Source of the DNA: Cichorium intybus
Taxonomy: Eukaryota; Streptophyta; Magnoliopsida; Asterales; Asteraceae
NCBI GenBank assembly: GCA_023525715.1
Contig: CM042013.1
Location: forward strand, 80,310,494-80,374,493
DNA: 64,000 bases
Direction: 5' to 3'
The translations under genes were made by a program, and so were the position numbers. The notes beneath the pieces were generated by a model. That model did not search any database. It was not told the origin of the DNA and worked only from the letters and a program-made list of their open reading frames with translations. Positions 1-9,934 of the stretch are shown in pieces (the stretch's first letter is position 1; each line of letters opens with the position of its first letter).

Positions 1-189
1 GTAATTTTTTTTATATTAAAACATCTAGCTCAGCATGGTTTGTTCGTATAATTGACTTAAATTAGCATATGTAATATTATAATATCAAATAATACAACGT
101 AGAGATTTTGAAATTTACATTTCACATATTGACTTTAACGTACGCTTTGGTTGACTTAAGTTGACTTTCGTTGACTAATTTGACAGTAG
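1..189. other. AT-rich spacer with TTGAC cluster
   Basis: No gene is seen. Positions about 128-184 hold five TTGAC cores, four of them followed by T or C-like contexts, as in WRKY W-boxes. The stretch may be the outer part of the copia remnant that follows, but I cannot place it. Confidence 0.3.
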
Positions 190-628
190 TCACAATCTAG
201 AGAACCCTTGAAGGGTTATTGAAATCGACAAATGATGAGACGGGGAGGGTTTCCGGTAGGTGGCTGCTCACAAGGAGACTGGGATGCCTTAGGATTGCAC
301 CCTAAGACCTTTATTTATAGTGCCTGGGCTCCTAGGGTTTCAAACATAGGAGCCTTTTGGCAGCCGCACCCTTTGGACTTGTTATACCAATTAATCTATT
401 AATTAATTACAACCCAATCCCTGAATTAATTTCTATAAATTATTTTCTCAATTAATTCTTGATCTAGTTTTTGATTAATCAATTTCTTAATTAATTAATA
501 AATTGATGATTCCTCTATTGTTTTTGCTACTGATTGTTTTTATTGGACCGTGAGGGCAACCCAAATAGGACCCTGCTATTATTAGAAATATCACCATAGT
601 TGATGACTTGGACATATTTCCATCAAAA
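190..628 (-). repeat. Copia LTR remnant, inverted
   Basis: Read on the minus strand this carries the hallmark 'GGGTTGCCCTCA' block near 569-580, AT-rich ATTAATTAA runs, and a TATA-like TATAAATAAAGG followed by a LTR-like leader. The same order of blocks occurs in the plus-strand LTR at 822 and in the LTRs at 29242 and 34769. It is the 3' LTR remnant of a minus-strand copia element whose polymerase fragment follows directly. The outer edge is uncertain. Confidence 0.6.
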
Positions 629-821
629 TAGACCTCTCAAGCTTACACACTCTATCTGGATAATTGGCATATTCAAAATCCTTCGGTTGTGTCATATGCA
701 CAACCTCTTTTTTTCCTTTAAGAAAGCGGTTTTAACGTCTATTTGTCATATCTCATAAAAATGAAGTTATGGCAAACAATATCCTAATAGACTTAATCTC
801 AGCTACTGGTGAGAAGGTTTC
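629..821 (-). pseudogene. Copia reverse transcriptase fragment
   Basis: The minus-strand reading contains FSPVAEIKSIRILFAI at the upstream end, decayed 'DVKTAFLNG'-region codons with in-frame stops, then KDFEYANYPDRVCKLER. This is the fingers/palm entry region of a Ty1/copia reverse transcriptase and aligns with 23490-23690 of Copia-A. Only about 64 codons remain. The plus-strand LTR at 822 cuts it off inside the FSPVA block, so that LTR probably inserted here. The fragment is inactive. Confidence 0.75.
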
Positions 822-1340
822 TGTTAGAATAATGTCCAATGTCATCAACTTGTGGTAATAGATCTAACAATGGCAGAAGTCCTTTTGGGTTGCCCTCATG
901 ACCCAGAAAAACAAATAAAGTAAAAAATAAAAGAAAGGATTATCAGTTTATTAATTTATTAAGAAATAAATTAATTAGAAACTAGATCAATAAAATAATT
1001 GATAAATCAATCTAGAATTAATTTAGAATCAATTAAAGGGACTGGATTGTAACTGATTGAAGGTTTAATCAAAGATAACAAGTCCAGGGGGTGCGGCCGA
1101 GAAAAGGCTCCTAAGTTTGAAACCCTAAGAGCCCATGCACTATAAATAAAGGCCTTGGGATTCAAACCTAAGGCATCCCAAGCCTTAAGTGCCGCCAACT
1201 TCCTCCCTCTCCTCCTTTCCTGTGAAATCTCTTTGCCCTCTAGGGTTAGAGTTCTTTTGCTTATGATATGTCTGGTTTTCTAGAGATCATTGGGTGTGAA
1301 TCACTAGAGGGGTTCTACTTTGGATCCTGTTCATCATTGG
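822..1340 (+). repeat. Copia-B 5' LTR
   Basis: It starts TGTTAGAATAATGTCC, parallel to the TGTTGGATTAGGTGTC start of related LTRs, and has the 'GGGTTGCCCTCATG' block at 888 and a TATA-type CTATAAATAAAGG at 1139. The 3' edge is uncertain. 'CATCATTGGTCTTAG' near 1332 is in the right place to be LTR end plus a decayed primer-binding site. Confidence 0.55.
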
Positions 1341-2009
1341 TCTTAGGGTTTATGCTAGAAACTTGAATGTTCTTGTGGATGCTTGTTTATCGAAAAAGCC
1401 ACAGGCTTTTGTGCCTCCTTGCTTGTTTTAAAAAATGCTAGGGTTTAGGAAGGGTTTTTTGTGCCTTCTTGATGCTTGTCAAAAATTGTAGGGTTTAGGA
1501 AGGGTTTTCTGTGCCTCCTTCTGTACCTGGCGCCTAGGGTTACTGCCCTAACTTGCTTAGCTGCCTTATATGCATGTTGCCTTAATTTGATTATTCCAAT
1601 AGGATATAATTGTTTATTTAATTGATTGTTAATTAATATTAATTGAATTAATTAAATAAAATATCTTAAATTGTTTAAATACATTTATATATATTAAAAG
1701 ATTATTTATATATATAAAAGAATAAATTAAAATAAAAACATTGGTCAAACCATGACTAGGCTCACCCACAAAATTGTGTATAGGGTTTGAAGGAAGGTTC
1801 ATATGAACCTGAATGAAGTTGGTTTTTAAGTGGCATTCATTGCCCACCACCTTCATCACCCAACACCTTTTACCTTGTGGAGTTACCGAAAAGGTGTGTT
1901 AGGGCAATGTTTCCCTCTTTAAGTTAAAAGTATTAACTTAAAGTACTAAAATAAAACCTCGTTTTAATTATATATACACTGTGAACTATGTGCTACCCAT
2001 GAGAAACAC

Positions 2010-2078
2010 ACATTCTCTTTATGACCTGCTGGTGGAGCTGTGTGGTTAACCGACATGCCAGATAAGGTTATAGTTGAG
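2010..2078 (+). promoter_or_regulatory. Leader hairpin I (Copia-B copy)
   Basis: Contains the conserved loop core GGAGCTGTGTGGTTAACCGACA at 2033-2054, flanked by CTGGTG/CCAG pairing. This is the most diverged copy of the motif. See the copies at 26744, 30838 and 36359, where the pairing is clearer. Confidence 0.5.
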
Positions 2079-2157
2079 GGTAACATGACACTTACGATTC
2101 TCAAGCATATCTTGAGTCGGGCATCACGCGGATTCTGCATGGTCAATTCACCGCGTG

Positions 2158-2195
2158 ATTAATGATCCACGGCATCTCTGTCATGAATTCTGAGA
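2158..2195 (+). promoter_or_regulatory. Leader hairpin III (Copia-B copy)
   Basis: TTAATGA pairs with TCATGAA around the loop TCCACGGCATCTCTG. The same position and loop type (TCCTCGGCATCC) occur in the other copia leaders with different but still complementary arms. Confidence 0.5.
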
Positions 2196-2284
2196 TGAGA
2201 ACAAACGAGATTAACATGCCATTATCACTAATCAATGAATCTCATAAATCTTGGAGTTTCATAATGAATGAAACTGAGAAGGAG

Positions 2285-2289
2285 TTTTT
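2285..2289. repeat. Target-site duplication of Copia-A, left (TTTTT)
   Basis: TTTTT directly before the LTR end TGAAGGG. The matching TTTTT is at 28342-28346, directly after the other end of Copia-A. Confidence 0.8.
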
Positions 2290-2581
2290 TGAAGGGTTTT
2301 ATACAAACTATGAACTAGAAATTCCTAAGTTCACATGCAACCCTAAAAGAGATCTATGTTTTTCTACAATGAATATATAATAAAAACCTAAATGCCAACA
2401 TTTATTTCTAAAGATCAAACAAGAATTACCAACCTTTGAATCTTGTTCTTGAAGCTAGCAGCAAAGAGATCCTGCCTCAAATACAGTTACACCCAAGCTA
2501 TGGAGGAGAGAAAACAGCAGAGTCTCTGGAGAGTCTTTAAAGTGGCACAAAAAAGGGGAGCCAGGAGGTTCCTTTTATAGC
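2290..2581 (-). repeat. Copia-A 3' LTR, outer part
   Basis: Nearly identical to 27591-27880 of the 5' LTR. It ends at the ATAGC target duplication of the inserted Athila-like dimer and resumes at 21032. Confidence 0.9.
2577..2581. repeat. Target-site duplication of Athila-like dimer (ATAGC), left
   Basis: ATAGC at 2577-2581 matches ATAGC at 21027-21031. The uninterrupted LTR at 27874-27883 has one copy only. Confidence 0.85.
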
Positions 2582-3546
2582 TGACAACGCCTAGTAATAT
2601 CACATATTTTAGTCGCTGTTGAGCCCTATTCTTAGTGAAATTATATCATATACATCGTGGTATTCTCACTTTTCGTGCCAGCACTTGTTTGGAAAGAAAT
2701 AATGAAAACAGGGACTAAAAGCATGCAATTTGGAAGAAGTTTGAAGATCAAGGCAAAATCAGGAAAAGACGTATGCGCGCCGCAGAAATCATCAAGGCGT
2801 GACGCAGGAATGAGGCGGTGGAAAGAATTCAAATTCCGATAAAATGGGGATAAACCCCTACGCGCGACGCGGGATCCATCTATGTGTGCCGCGGTCTCGA
2901 GATTTTTGCAACTATAAATAGAGGCTTTTAGGTCGAAAAAAACGAGCAAAGACCTGGTGTAAAATCGACCTCAAAGGCTCTTTGACTCCGAGATTTAGCT
3001 TCAGCAACTATCTTTTGGTATTTTTATGTTTTTATCTTTAATTTTCAATTAGTTTAATAGTTAGTGATCATTGGCTAGTATCTTTGGGAGTGACAACAAT
3101 TGATACTAGTTTTAGTTTCTGTTTTTGGATCTTTTGGTTACTGTTTGTGTCATTGGATCTGAGTTTTGAGTTAATGAATCATTTGGTTACAAGTAATTAT
3201 CTCTTTTCGATGTTTTATGCTTGTGAATAAATCATTGGATGTTTGAATTGTGTTTGATGTTTGTATTGCCTTTGTTTACTTCTGATTTGGAGATGTACTT
3301 CTGATTTCAGTAAGTAACAAGGTTTGGTTGATAGTTTAGTTCATGCTTGCTTGGAACTGTTTTATTGGGATTAGTTGTCAAAAGTTAGGAACTAGGTCCT
3401 CTGACTGTAGCGTGACACTGCAGTTGGTAATCTGTCACCTGTCTCGACCACGTAACTCCTGTGGATCGACCCTGACTTACACTGTGCTAAGTGAGAGTGA
3501 GGTTTATTTTCTTATTTTTGACCGCATGACGACCGCTGCGATGTCA
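2582..3546 (+). repeat. Athila-like LTR, type alpha (outer left)
   Basis: TGACAACGCC...GATGTCA, about 965 bp, with a TATA box (CTATAAATAGAGGC) near 2913 preceded by CG-rich GCGCGCCG/ACGCGCGACGCGG blocks. It matches the central minus-strand LTR (7181-15760) better than the LTR at the other outer end. Shared features are 'GAGTTTTGAGTTAATGAATC' and 'GGTTGATAGTTTAGTTC'. Confidence 0.85.
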
Positions 3547-3551
3547 AATTT

Positions 3552-3569
3552 TGGCGCCGTAGCCGGGGA
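3552..3569 (+). promoter_or_regulatory. Primer-binding site, tRNA-Asp type
   Basis: TGGCGCCGTAGCCGGGGA lies five bases after the LTR end and is complementary, with about one mismatch, to the tRNA-Asp 3' end used by Athila-type elements. Confidence 0.8.
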
Positions 3570-3666
3570 GTTGTGAGCTTGAGAGTAGGTGATCTGTAGG
3601 ACTTAGTTTCTGATTTTTGATGTTTGATTTTTGTTTTTTGGTTTTTGGTATGTGTACGTCTTCATA

Positions 3667-4914
3667 ATGGACGATTACATGTACCCGGATCAATATTATG
3701 AGTATTATAAAAATCCGGCCGACACCTATTACGAGGATGATTGCTACAATGTATCATTCGATGACAATGGATGGCGGACCGAGGAGTCATCTCAACCTGA
3801 AAATCCTGCAATTTGGGCCCGACTCTAGGTACTCATGTATAAGACCCACCAAGTGCAGAAGAACCAGGCTGATGCTCTTGTAAGATTGCAAGCTTCTTTA
3901 GATCAGTTAGAGGAAAGTTGGAAATGTTCATCACCTTCGCCAGAACCTGAGGCGAGTAATTTTTATACCAATGATATGGTGTGTGAACCTGCATCACCTG
4001 AATATGTGATGGAAGGCATACACTTTGGGAAAGTCAAGAGACCACTGAGATGGTCGAAACGGTTGTTGAGGAAGAGGTTGTATGTGACAATGCTACCTCT
4101 GACTCAGCAACCTTTGAAGTTGTTGATGTTTTTGAAAATGTTGATCTGGCGATGAGTGAATCCATACCATCAGCAGACAATTTGGTTAATGGGGATGTTG
4201 AGGAGGAGTCTGTAAGTGACAGTACAGAACCCAACCCAACAACTCCCGAAATTGTTGAAGTTGTTGATACTATTGGGGAAGGGGGTATAGATGACAATAC
4301 TACCCCCGAACCTAGAACCCAACCCAACAACTCCCGAAACTGGTGATGGGTGACTTTGTACCACCGTCAGATCAAACCAGTCACCCACTCTTGGTCCCGA
4401 TCCACCTATTGGACGATGATCAAGAAGTTGATGCTGACGAATTGATTTTTGAAAATAATAAACATGATTTTATCACCACTCATGATCCATTCATGAATGG
4501 AAAATTAGATGTGATCAATACCATCGATAAGGATATATGGAAGCATCCCGATATGTTGCCTTCCGATCCCATTCAAGTGGAAAATCTTTATTGTTACTGC
4601 AAGCCAAAATTGCAAATTGAAGATAGCACATGAGACGCAAGCAACATGAAATCTGCAAAACAATTACTGGGAGAGGCACTAGGCGTGCTTCATGTCAAGC
4701 CAGTGATTTTGAAGAGATATAGAAGGAAGGATCGAGCTTGGAGTTTAAAGCTACCTCCAAGCATTCATGGGAATTAATCAGAAAACGGCAACCGGGCAGC
4801 AGCAGGAGAACCGGCAAGCCATTCGACCCAGGAAAGTTGGAGGAACATTGGGACAACGAAGGGACGGTGGTGATTGAAAATCAGCAAAAGAAGAAGGCAT
4901 ACAATCCACCGTAG
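3667..4914 (+). pseudogene. Athila-like ORF1, broken (left copy)
   Basis: Inverted copy of the open 420-codon frame at 18715-19977. It starts at the ATG giving MDDYMYPDQYYEYY. Breaks seen: a TGG-to-TAG stop at 3826, frame changes around 4010-4030 and around 4310-4345 (a short duplicated segment), and a TGA near 4631. The protein is acidic and Asp/Glu/Val-rich with a basic tail. I recognise no catalytic domain. It sits where gag-pol begins in autonomous relatives. Function unknown. Confidence 0.7.
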
Positions 4915-5323
4915 CTGTAGAAGGAGTAGTACGTCTGGCTGAAGACGTTAAACTTACCGCTTGTTGGGAGGCAACCCATCTTTTCATAGGTTAGGTAAAT
5001 TAGTAAATTATATCATCGTCATTTGCAGGTATTATTTGTCCAAGGCAAGCGTGGGGTTGTTTTGAAGAAATTGGATTTTTGATGACCGCGCCGTGGTCAG
5101 GCAAATTGCATGCCGCGGGATCGTAAACCAACCCGATGCGCAGGGGTTGATTTGGGGGTACGCGCGCCGTGGTTCGCTCATATCCGTGCCGCGGGAATTG
5201 ATCGGTCGGATTCCTTCGTAAATAAGGTAAGCCGCGACACTATTCACACACACCACGCCGCAGAGCTCTAATCATCAAAAATTTCTCGTGTTTTTTCTTG
5301 CTCATTTCATTCCTACTACCAAG
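4915..5323 (+). promoter_or_regulatory. Inter-ORF region with promoter-like features
   Basis: After ORF1 comes the Athila-type block 'GTTGGGAGGCAACCCATC' (4962-4979), then CG-rich repeats (CCGCGCCGTGG, GTGCCGCGGG) at 5085-5200, a weak TATA-like GTAAATAAGG near 5218, and an exon-like stretch ending CCAAG|GTATGT at 5323. The same layout occurs in the right arm (18295-18714). It could drive ORF3, but this is inferred from layout only. Confidence 0.4.
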
Positions 5324-5649
5324 GTATGTCATTCTAACTAGCTTTTACGTGTTTAAACTAGTGATTAGGCAGTTGATTTGGTTAATTTCTCCAAAAAAAC
5401 TCAAAAACTTAGAAATCGCCAATGCTGACTCGTAGGGTGTTTATTTTGCCAAATAATGACCCTAGATGAGTTAGTCAACACTTAGGCTACCTTGTAGTGT
5501 ATTTGGATTGAGTTTAAACAGGTTAAATCGTGAGTTTGGATTTGGAATTAGAAACAGCCGCTCGCCGCGTCGCGCCCTGGTTCTTGGGCCGTGCCGCGGT
5601 GCGGTGGGGAAGAAAAGGACCTAAATTGCAAAAATTTTCTTTTGTGCAG
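5324..5649 (+). other. Predicted 5'-UTR intron before ORF3
   Basis: Donor AAG|GTATGTC at 5323/5324; acceptor TTTTCTTTTGTGCAG|ATG at 5649/5650 directly before the ORF3 start. The inverted copy keeps both sites (17971-18294, 324 bases), although the arms have otherwise diverged. Confidence 0.6.
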
Positions 5650-6378
5650 ATGTCGTTCAGATTAGACCACTGGTTTCTCCAGTTCCCTGAGGATCTGGAT
5701 AGTTATGTTGAGTTTGCCTCTAGGAGGGATGCGCTTATTGGTCGCCGGGTTCTCGAGGCGACGATCATTGACCGGGACATCCTCAGAGACGCGGGGCTTT
5801 AGGGAGAGATCGAGCCTTTCCTCCACCGCACATGGACCCAAGGGGATGCTTCATTCACGTACCGAGGCTGGGATAGGCTTATGGCCAACCAGGAGGACAT
5901 AGTCTATACCGAGCTTCTTTTGGAGTTCCTATCCACTGTCCGTTTTGCACCTGGATCGACAAAGGCCCGTTCCAGGCTGGTACGATTTAGATTGGGGTGA
6001 GTGCACAGCGAGTGCAACCTCCAGGAGTTTGGGAGGCGCACTGGCATATACGCAGAGGCAGACCTCTAGCACCGCCATTTCACGCAGTTTCTTACAGCGT
6101 GCATTCAGCGGCAACCCGAGAGGGCTGCCAATGCAGAGGTTTAGACACCGTTGTCCAACGTATTCTACGAGGCGGGGACATCCAGAGAGAGCCATCTTCG
6201 CAATCCGCTTGACCGACTCATGCACCGCATCGTCACCACCTCCATCATGCATAGGGAGGGGCGAGAAGGTGTCCGATGAGGACATGACATATCTCTGGGT
6301 CCTCCTCGACCCCTCTAGGTTCCTTCACCTCCCGTTCGTCCTAGCTGTCTCCCTGTCCACCCGTGCGACGGGTGCATC
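5650..6378 (+). pseudogene. Athila-like ORF3 ('plant transposon protein'), broken left copy
   Basis: Starts MSFRLDHWFLQFPEDLDSY. Downstream the frames hold LLLEFLST, EFGRRTGIY, RESHL-RNPL-like and DMTYLWVLLDPSRF blocks. These typify the ORF downstream of pol in Athila elements (often annotated 'putative plant transposon protein'). Breaks: TAG at 5800 where the right copy has TGG, plus later frame changes. It ends abruptly at 6378, where the sequence jumps into an LTR. Not functional. Confidence 0.65.
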
Positions 6379-7164
6379 TGCTGCGGAAATCATCAAGGCG
6401 CGACACGGGTATGAGGCGGTGGAAAGAATTCAAATTTCGATAAAACGGGGATAACCCCTACGCACGACACGGGATCCATCTATGCGCGGTGTGGTCTCGA
6501 GATTTTTTCAACTATAAATAGAGGCTTTTAGGTTGAAAAAAAACGAGCGAAGAGCTGGTGTAAAATCGACCCCCAAGGCTCTTTGACTCCGAGATTTAGC
6601 TGCAGAAACCATCTGTTGGTAATTTTATGTTTTTAGCTTTAATTTTCAATTAGTTAAATAGTTAGTGATAGTTGGCTAGTGTCTTTGGGAGTGACAACCA
6701 TTGACATTGAGTCTATTGATTTCTGTTTTTGATGTTTGGTTACTGTTTGGAACCTTTGGATCTAATTTGGTTAATGAGAATCATTCGGTTTATGTTATTT
6801 GCTTTGTTTTTCGGTGTTTATGCTTGTGAATGAATTTTTGAGTGATTGAATTGTGTTTGATGTTTGGATTGCCTTTGATTGCTTCTGAATTGGAGATGTA
6901 CTTCTGACTTCAGTAGGTAACAAGGTTTAGTTAGTAGCTTAGTTTAGTTAATGCTTGCTTGGAATTGTTTTCTTTTATGCTTTTTGGGATTAGTTGTCAA
7001 AAGTTAGGAACTAGGTCCTCTGACTGTAGCGTGACACTGCAGTTGGTAATCTGTCACCTGTCTCGACCAAGTAAATCCTGTGGATCGACCCTGACTTCCA
7101 CTGTGTTAAGTGAGAGTGAGGTTTATTTTCTTATTTTTGACCGCATGACGACCTCTGCGATGCC
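6379..7164 (+). repeat. Athila-like LTR, type beta, 5'-truncated (inner left)
   Basis: It begins inside the LTR (GCGGAAATCATCAAGG corresponds to 2780 in the alpha LTR) and runs to GCGATGCCA. Diagnostic text (GTTAATGAGAATCATTCGG, TAGTAGCTTAGTTTAG, 'TTTTATGCTTTTTGGG') matches the outer right LTR, not the outer left one. The short shared bases at the junction with ORF3 suggest end-joining after a deletion. Confidence 0.75.
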
Positions 7165-7180
7165 AAATTTTGACAGAATT
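7165..7180. other. Head-to-head junction of two inverted LTRs
   Basis: The 16 bases between GATGCCA (plus-strand LTR end) and TGACATCG (minus-strand LTR end). AATTT, the sequence normally between LTR end and primer-binding site, appears on both sides in opposite orientation. Confidence 0.6.
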
Positions 7181-7270
7181 TGACATCGCAGCGGTCCTCA
7201 AAATAAACCTCACTCTCACTTAGCATAGTGGAAGTCAGGGTCGATCCACAGGAGTTACATGGTCGAGACA
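7181..7270 (-). repeat. Athila-like LTR alpha (inner right), part 1
   Basis: Inverted LTR end. It continues at 14902 after the 7.6-kb insertion. The duplicated target AGACA is at 7266-7270. Confidence 0.85.
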
Positions 7271-9062
7271 TGTAACATCCCAAAATTTTAGGGTAAAATT
7301 AAAAAAAAAAAATTAAACGGACACTTCAATATAAGAAAAGCCACTTAATTAATTTTCATAAAATTCCATAACTTATAAGTTTAATGAAAACACCCCAGGA
7401 TTAACAGAAGTTAACGAAATCACAATATAGCGGAATATTAATTCAAAAACAGTCCTCCAATGAAGCAGCACAGTGTATACACGTCACGCCTTGCCATCCA
7501 TTGTACCTGATGTACCTGAAACAGTAGTTTATATAGGGAAAGGGTAAGCACGGAGCTTAGTGAGTTCCTCAAAATACCATACGATCCATCACATAACATA
7601 CAACACACAATAACCATTCATATGTCTGTGAGACTCACGGGCTATCCCTGTTCCGCCTGAAGACTCACGGGCAGTTCCCGTTCTGTCTTATCGCTCGCAG
7701 GCTTTTCCCGTTCTGTCTAATGACTCGCAGGCTATTCCCGTTCCGCCTATTGGCTCGCGGGCTATCCCGTTCCGTCCACAAACAATCATTATCATAGCAA
7801 TAATTCATACAATTATCATAACAGGTAAGATCACCTTAGTCTAACATATCTTCCTTCCTATGCATGCAATATCACCTATAGTATAGTGAGAAGAGTCACC
7901 TGATTATAGTTGACTATATCGTTTATCTTTCTCGGCTTTGTATTTCCTTCAACTTTAACTGTTAACATAATAAGAAATCTATCATTTCTTAATCCTTAAC
8001 TATATTATAGTCGCATCATTAAACCCTTCAATAATTCCAATATGATACTCCATGATTTATCAAGTAAAGAACGGCCAGGTAGAAGATTAGATGGGGTGGC
8101 AGGATCCTTTCAGCATTTTAGCCTTTCGGAAAATCCAACAACCAGATCCCAAGTAATCGGCCTAGTCACCGTCCTCGTAAGTAAATAAATCGGTATTATT
8201 TTCGGAAATTACGAATTGTTATAATAACGACATTTTAAGGTTTTTGTTTACTATTGTTAGAAATTAGTATAATATAACATATGTTATACTTATTAAATAT
8301 TCTACTTCTTAACAAAAACTATTTTACAATACCTAATTAAGCTATAGAAAGGTTTGTACTTACCTTATGACCAGTCGTCGAGATCTATAACTCCTTCGTT
8401 AGGCTTTTAAGCTTCCTTCCGCTCACTTGCTTACACTCTAGTGCTTAGAAACCTCTATATATTGGATTGAGATTTAGTTGTGTGGTTTATGAGATGTTTT
8501 GAGGGGTATTTATACTTGAATTCTTGAATAAAAATTGGCATGACACTTTTGACAAAAGATTTTAATAATATAACTTTGTTGAAATTAATACCTTCTAGAA
8601 TCAGTCTGTTCAAGACTGGTTTAGCCGACTTTAAACCCATTAAATTCATGTTTTTATTTGATATACCAGAAATTTATCTCAATACCTTTCCAGGGATGTA
8701 TTGTATGTATTTATATGATTTGTCTATGATTTATTATGAATTTTTGAAAACAGACTATCTAATCTGTCAATTCCGAACTAATCAGTAAAGATTGCATTTT
8801 TTTACCATAGATAATGTCATTTTGAAGCTTACTATTATTTTTGGTAATTATACTAGACTCAATTTGTAAACTTTGTGCACTGGTTTGAGGTCCAAACGAT
8901 TTTTCTAGAATTAATTATGATTTTTCTAAAAACGACACAAAATGCTGATTTTCATATGAAATTGTAACTAAAGTTTTTCTTAGCTTTATAACTACCAATG
9001 ATCATATAATTCATAACACTCTTATTTTAAGTATATGTTATAATCAGGATACGGGTCTTACA
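7271..9062 (-). repeat. 3' LTR of the RWP-RK-carrying element
   Basis: 1792 bp, TGTAACATCCC...GGGTCTTACA on the plus strand, about 99% the same as 13107-14896. Four diverged repeats of 'GACTCACGGGC..TCCCGTTCYGCC' type lie at 7626-7776. Confidence 0.9.
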
Positions 9063-9080
9063 AGTCTCCCCCACTTATTT
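9063..9080 (-). promoter_or_regulatory. Polypurine tract of the RWP-RK-carrying element
   Basis: On the element strand AAATAAGTGGGGGAGACT abuts the 3' LTR. This is the expected position and composition for plus-strand priming. Confidence 0.7.
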
Positions 9081-9839
9081 GGATTTCGTCCCGAAATCCG
9101 CATTCTCGAACGCCTCTATGTATTTCCCATCGAGTCCTTGTGTCCTTCAAAAATCCTCCTCGTCTTATTGCCGAAACTTTACAAGATTTAATTATCTTTC
9201 CCTTTCAACATTCACATACCTCTGTAATAATGCTTAAGGTCCTATTATTCTCATTCACTCCATACTTCTTTTTTTCTAATTACTCTAGATGTACAAAAAA
9301 ACTCTAACTGTTTCTCACAGTCCCACACATCGACTTGACCGGCTACTATCTACAGTACATATTTACTACTTTCTAATCTACCTATATACATAGTTAACCT
9401 AGTTAACTTGCAACACCTAATTTTAACACTATTTTGTATTTATATGAATTCGTCATATTTCAACACACATTTGCCTCAATTCAACATTTCTTTTAAATAC
9501 TTTTTGGCTAAATAAGTCTATTTTTGTAGAATCTCCAAATTTTTGTGTTTCACCGAAATATAAAATTTACATCATCTTTTGTAAGGATTTTTTTTTTTTT
9601 TTTTTTTTGAGTACTGAACACTCTTTAAACTATTTCCATTATATGGAGACATAAAATTTTGTTTTATTTCAAAAGTCTCTTTATTATCTCGTTCTCACCA
9701 GAGTCAAGCAGGGAATTTTGAAAAAATGTCACTTGGGTTAGTGAAAAGTCGCATCTATTGTAGTTAGTTTGAATTTCGGTAATTAAAACGTGAGGTGTCC
9801 TTTCAGTTCCGTGTGTCCTTTCAGTTCCAGCTGCAAGAT
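9081..9839. other. Element 3' region / upstream region of the captured gene
   Basis: No ORF is seen. 'CCCGAAATCCGCATTCTCGAACGCCTC' directly after the PPT resembles chromovirus 3' regions. A T-rich run (T)23 lies at 9588-9610. The last 150 bases lead into the TATA box of the RWP-RK gene and probably include its captured promoter. Confidence 0.4.
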
Positions 9840-9850
9840 ACTATATATAC
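9840..9850 (+). promoter_or_regulatory. TATA box of the captured RWP-RK gene
   Basis: ACTATATATAC about 90 bases before the ATG at 9935. A C/T-rich initiator-like stretch (TTTTCAGTCTCATCC) follows about 25-40 bases downstream. Confidence 0.55.
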
Positions 9851-9934
9851 AGGTATGTAGTATCATTCATTTTCAGTCTCATCCTCTCTTATCACTAGTT
9901 TGTTCGTAAACGAACTGATATTTAAAGTCGAGTC

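Larger units (their letters stand above)
1341..2284 (+). other. Copia-B 5' leader (non-coding)
   Basis: No credible ORF is seen. An imperfect tandem repeat of about 60 bases (GGGTTTAGGAAGGGTTTT units) lies at 1395-1530. An AT-rich stretch at 1600-1740 and the two conserved hairpins listed separately follow. The order is the same as in the leaders of Copia-A, -C and -D. Confidence 0.6.

Noticed and set aside
4034..4388. Overlapping 70-100-codon frames on both strands
   Set aside because: They are shadows of the Ser/Thr/Val-rich ORF1 sequence; the right-arm copy shows which frame is real.
7626..7776. Regulatory operator array from GACTCACGGGC units
   Set aside because: Four diverged repeats internal to the chromovirus-like LTR, found identically in the partner LTR; ordinary LTR repeat structure.
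8455..8788. Opposed 64- and 82-codon frames near 8455-8788 and repeated near 14290-14623
   Set aside because: They overlap each other in antisense and are duplicated only because they lie in the two LTRs.
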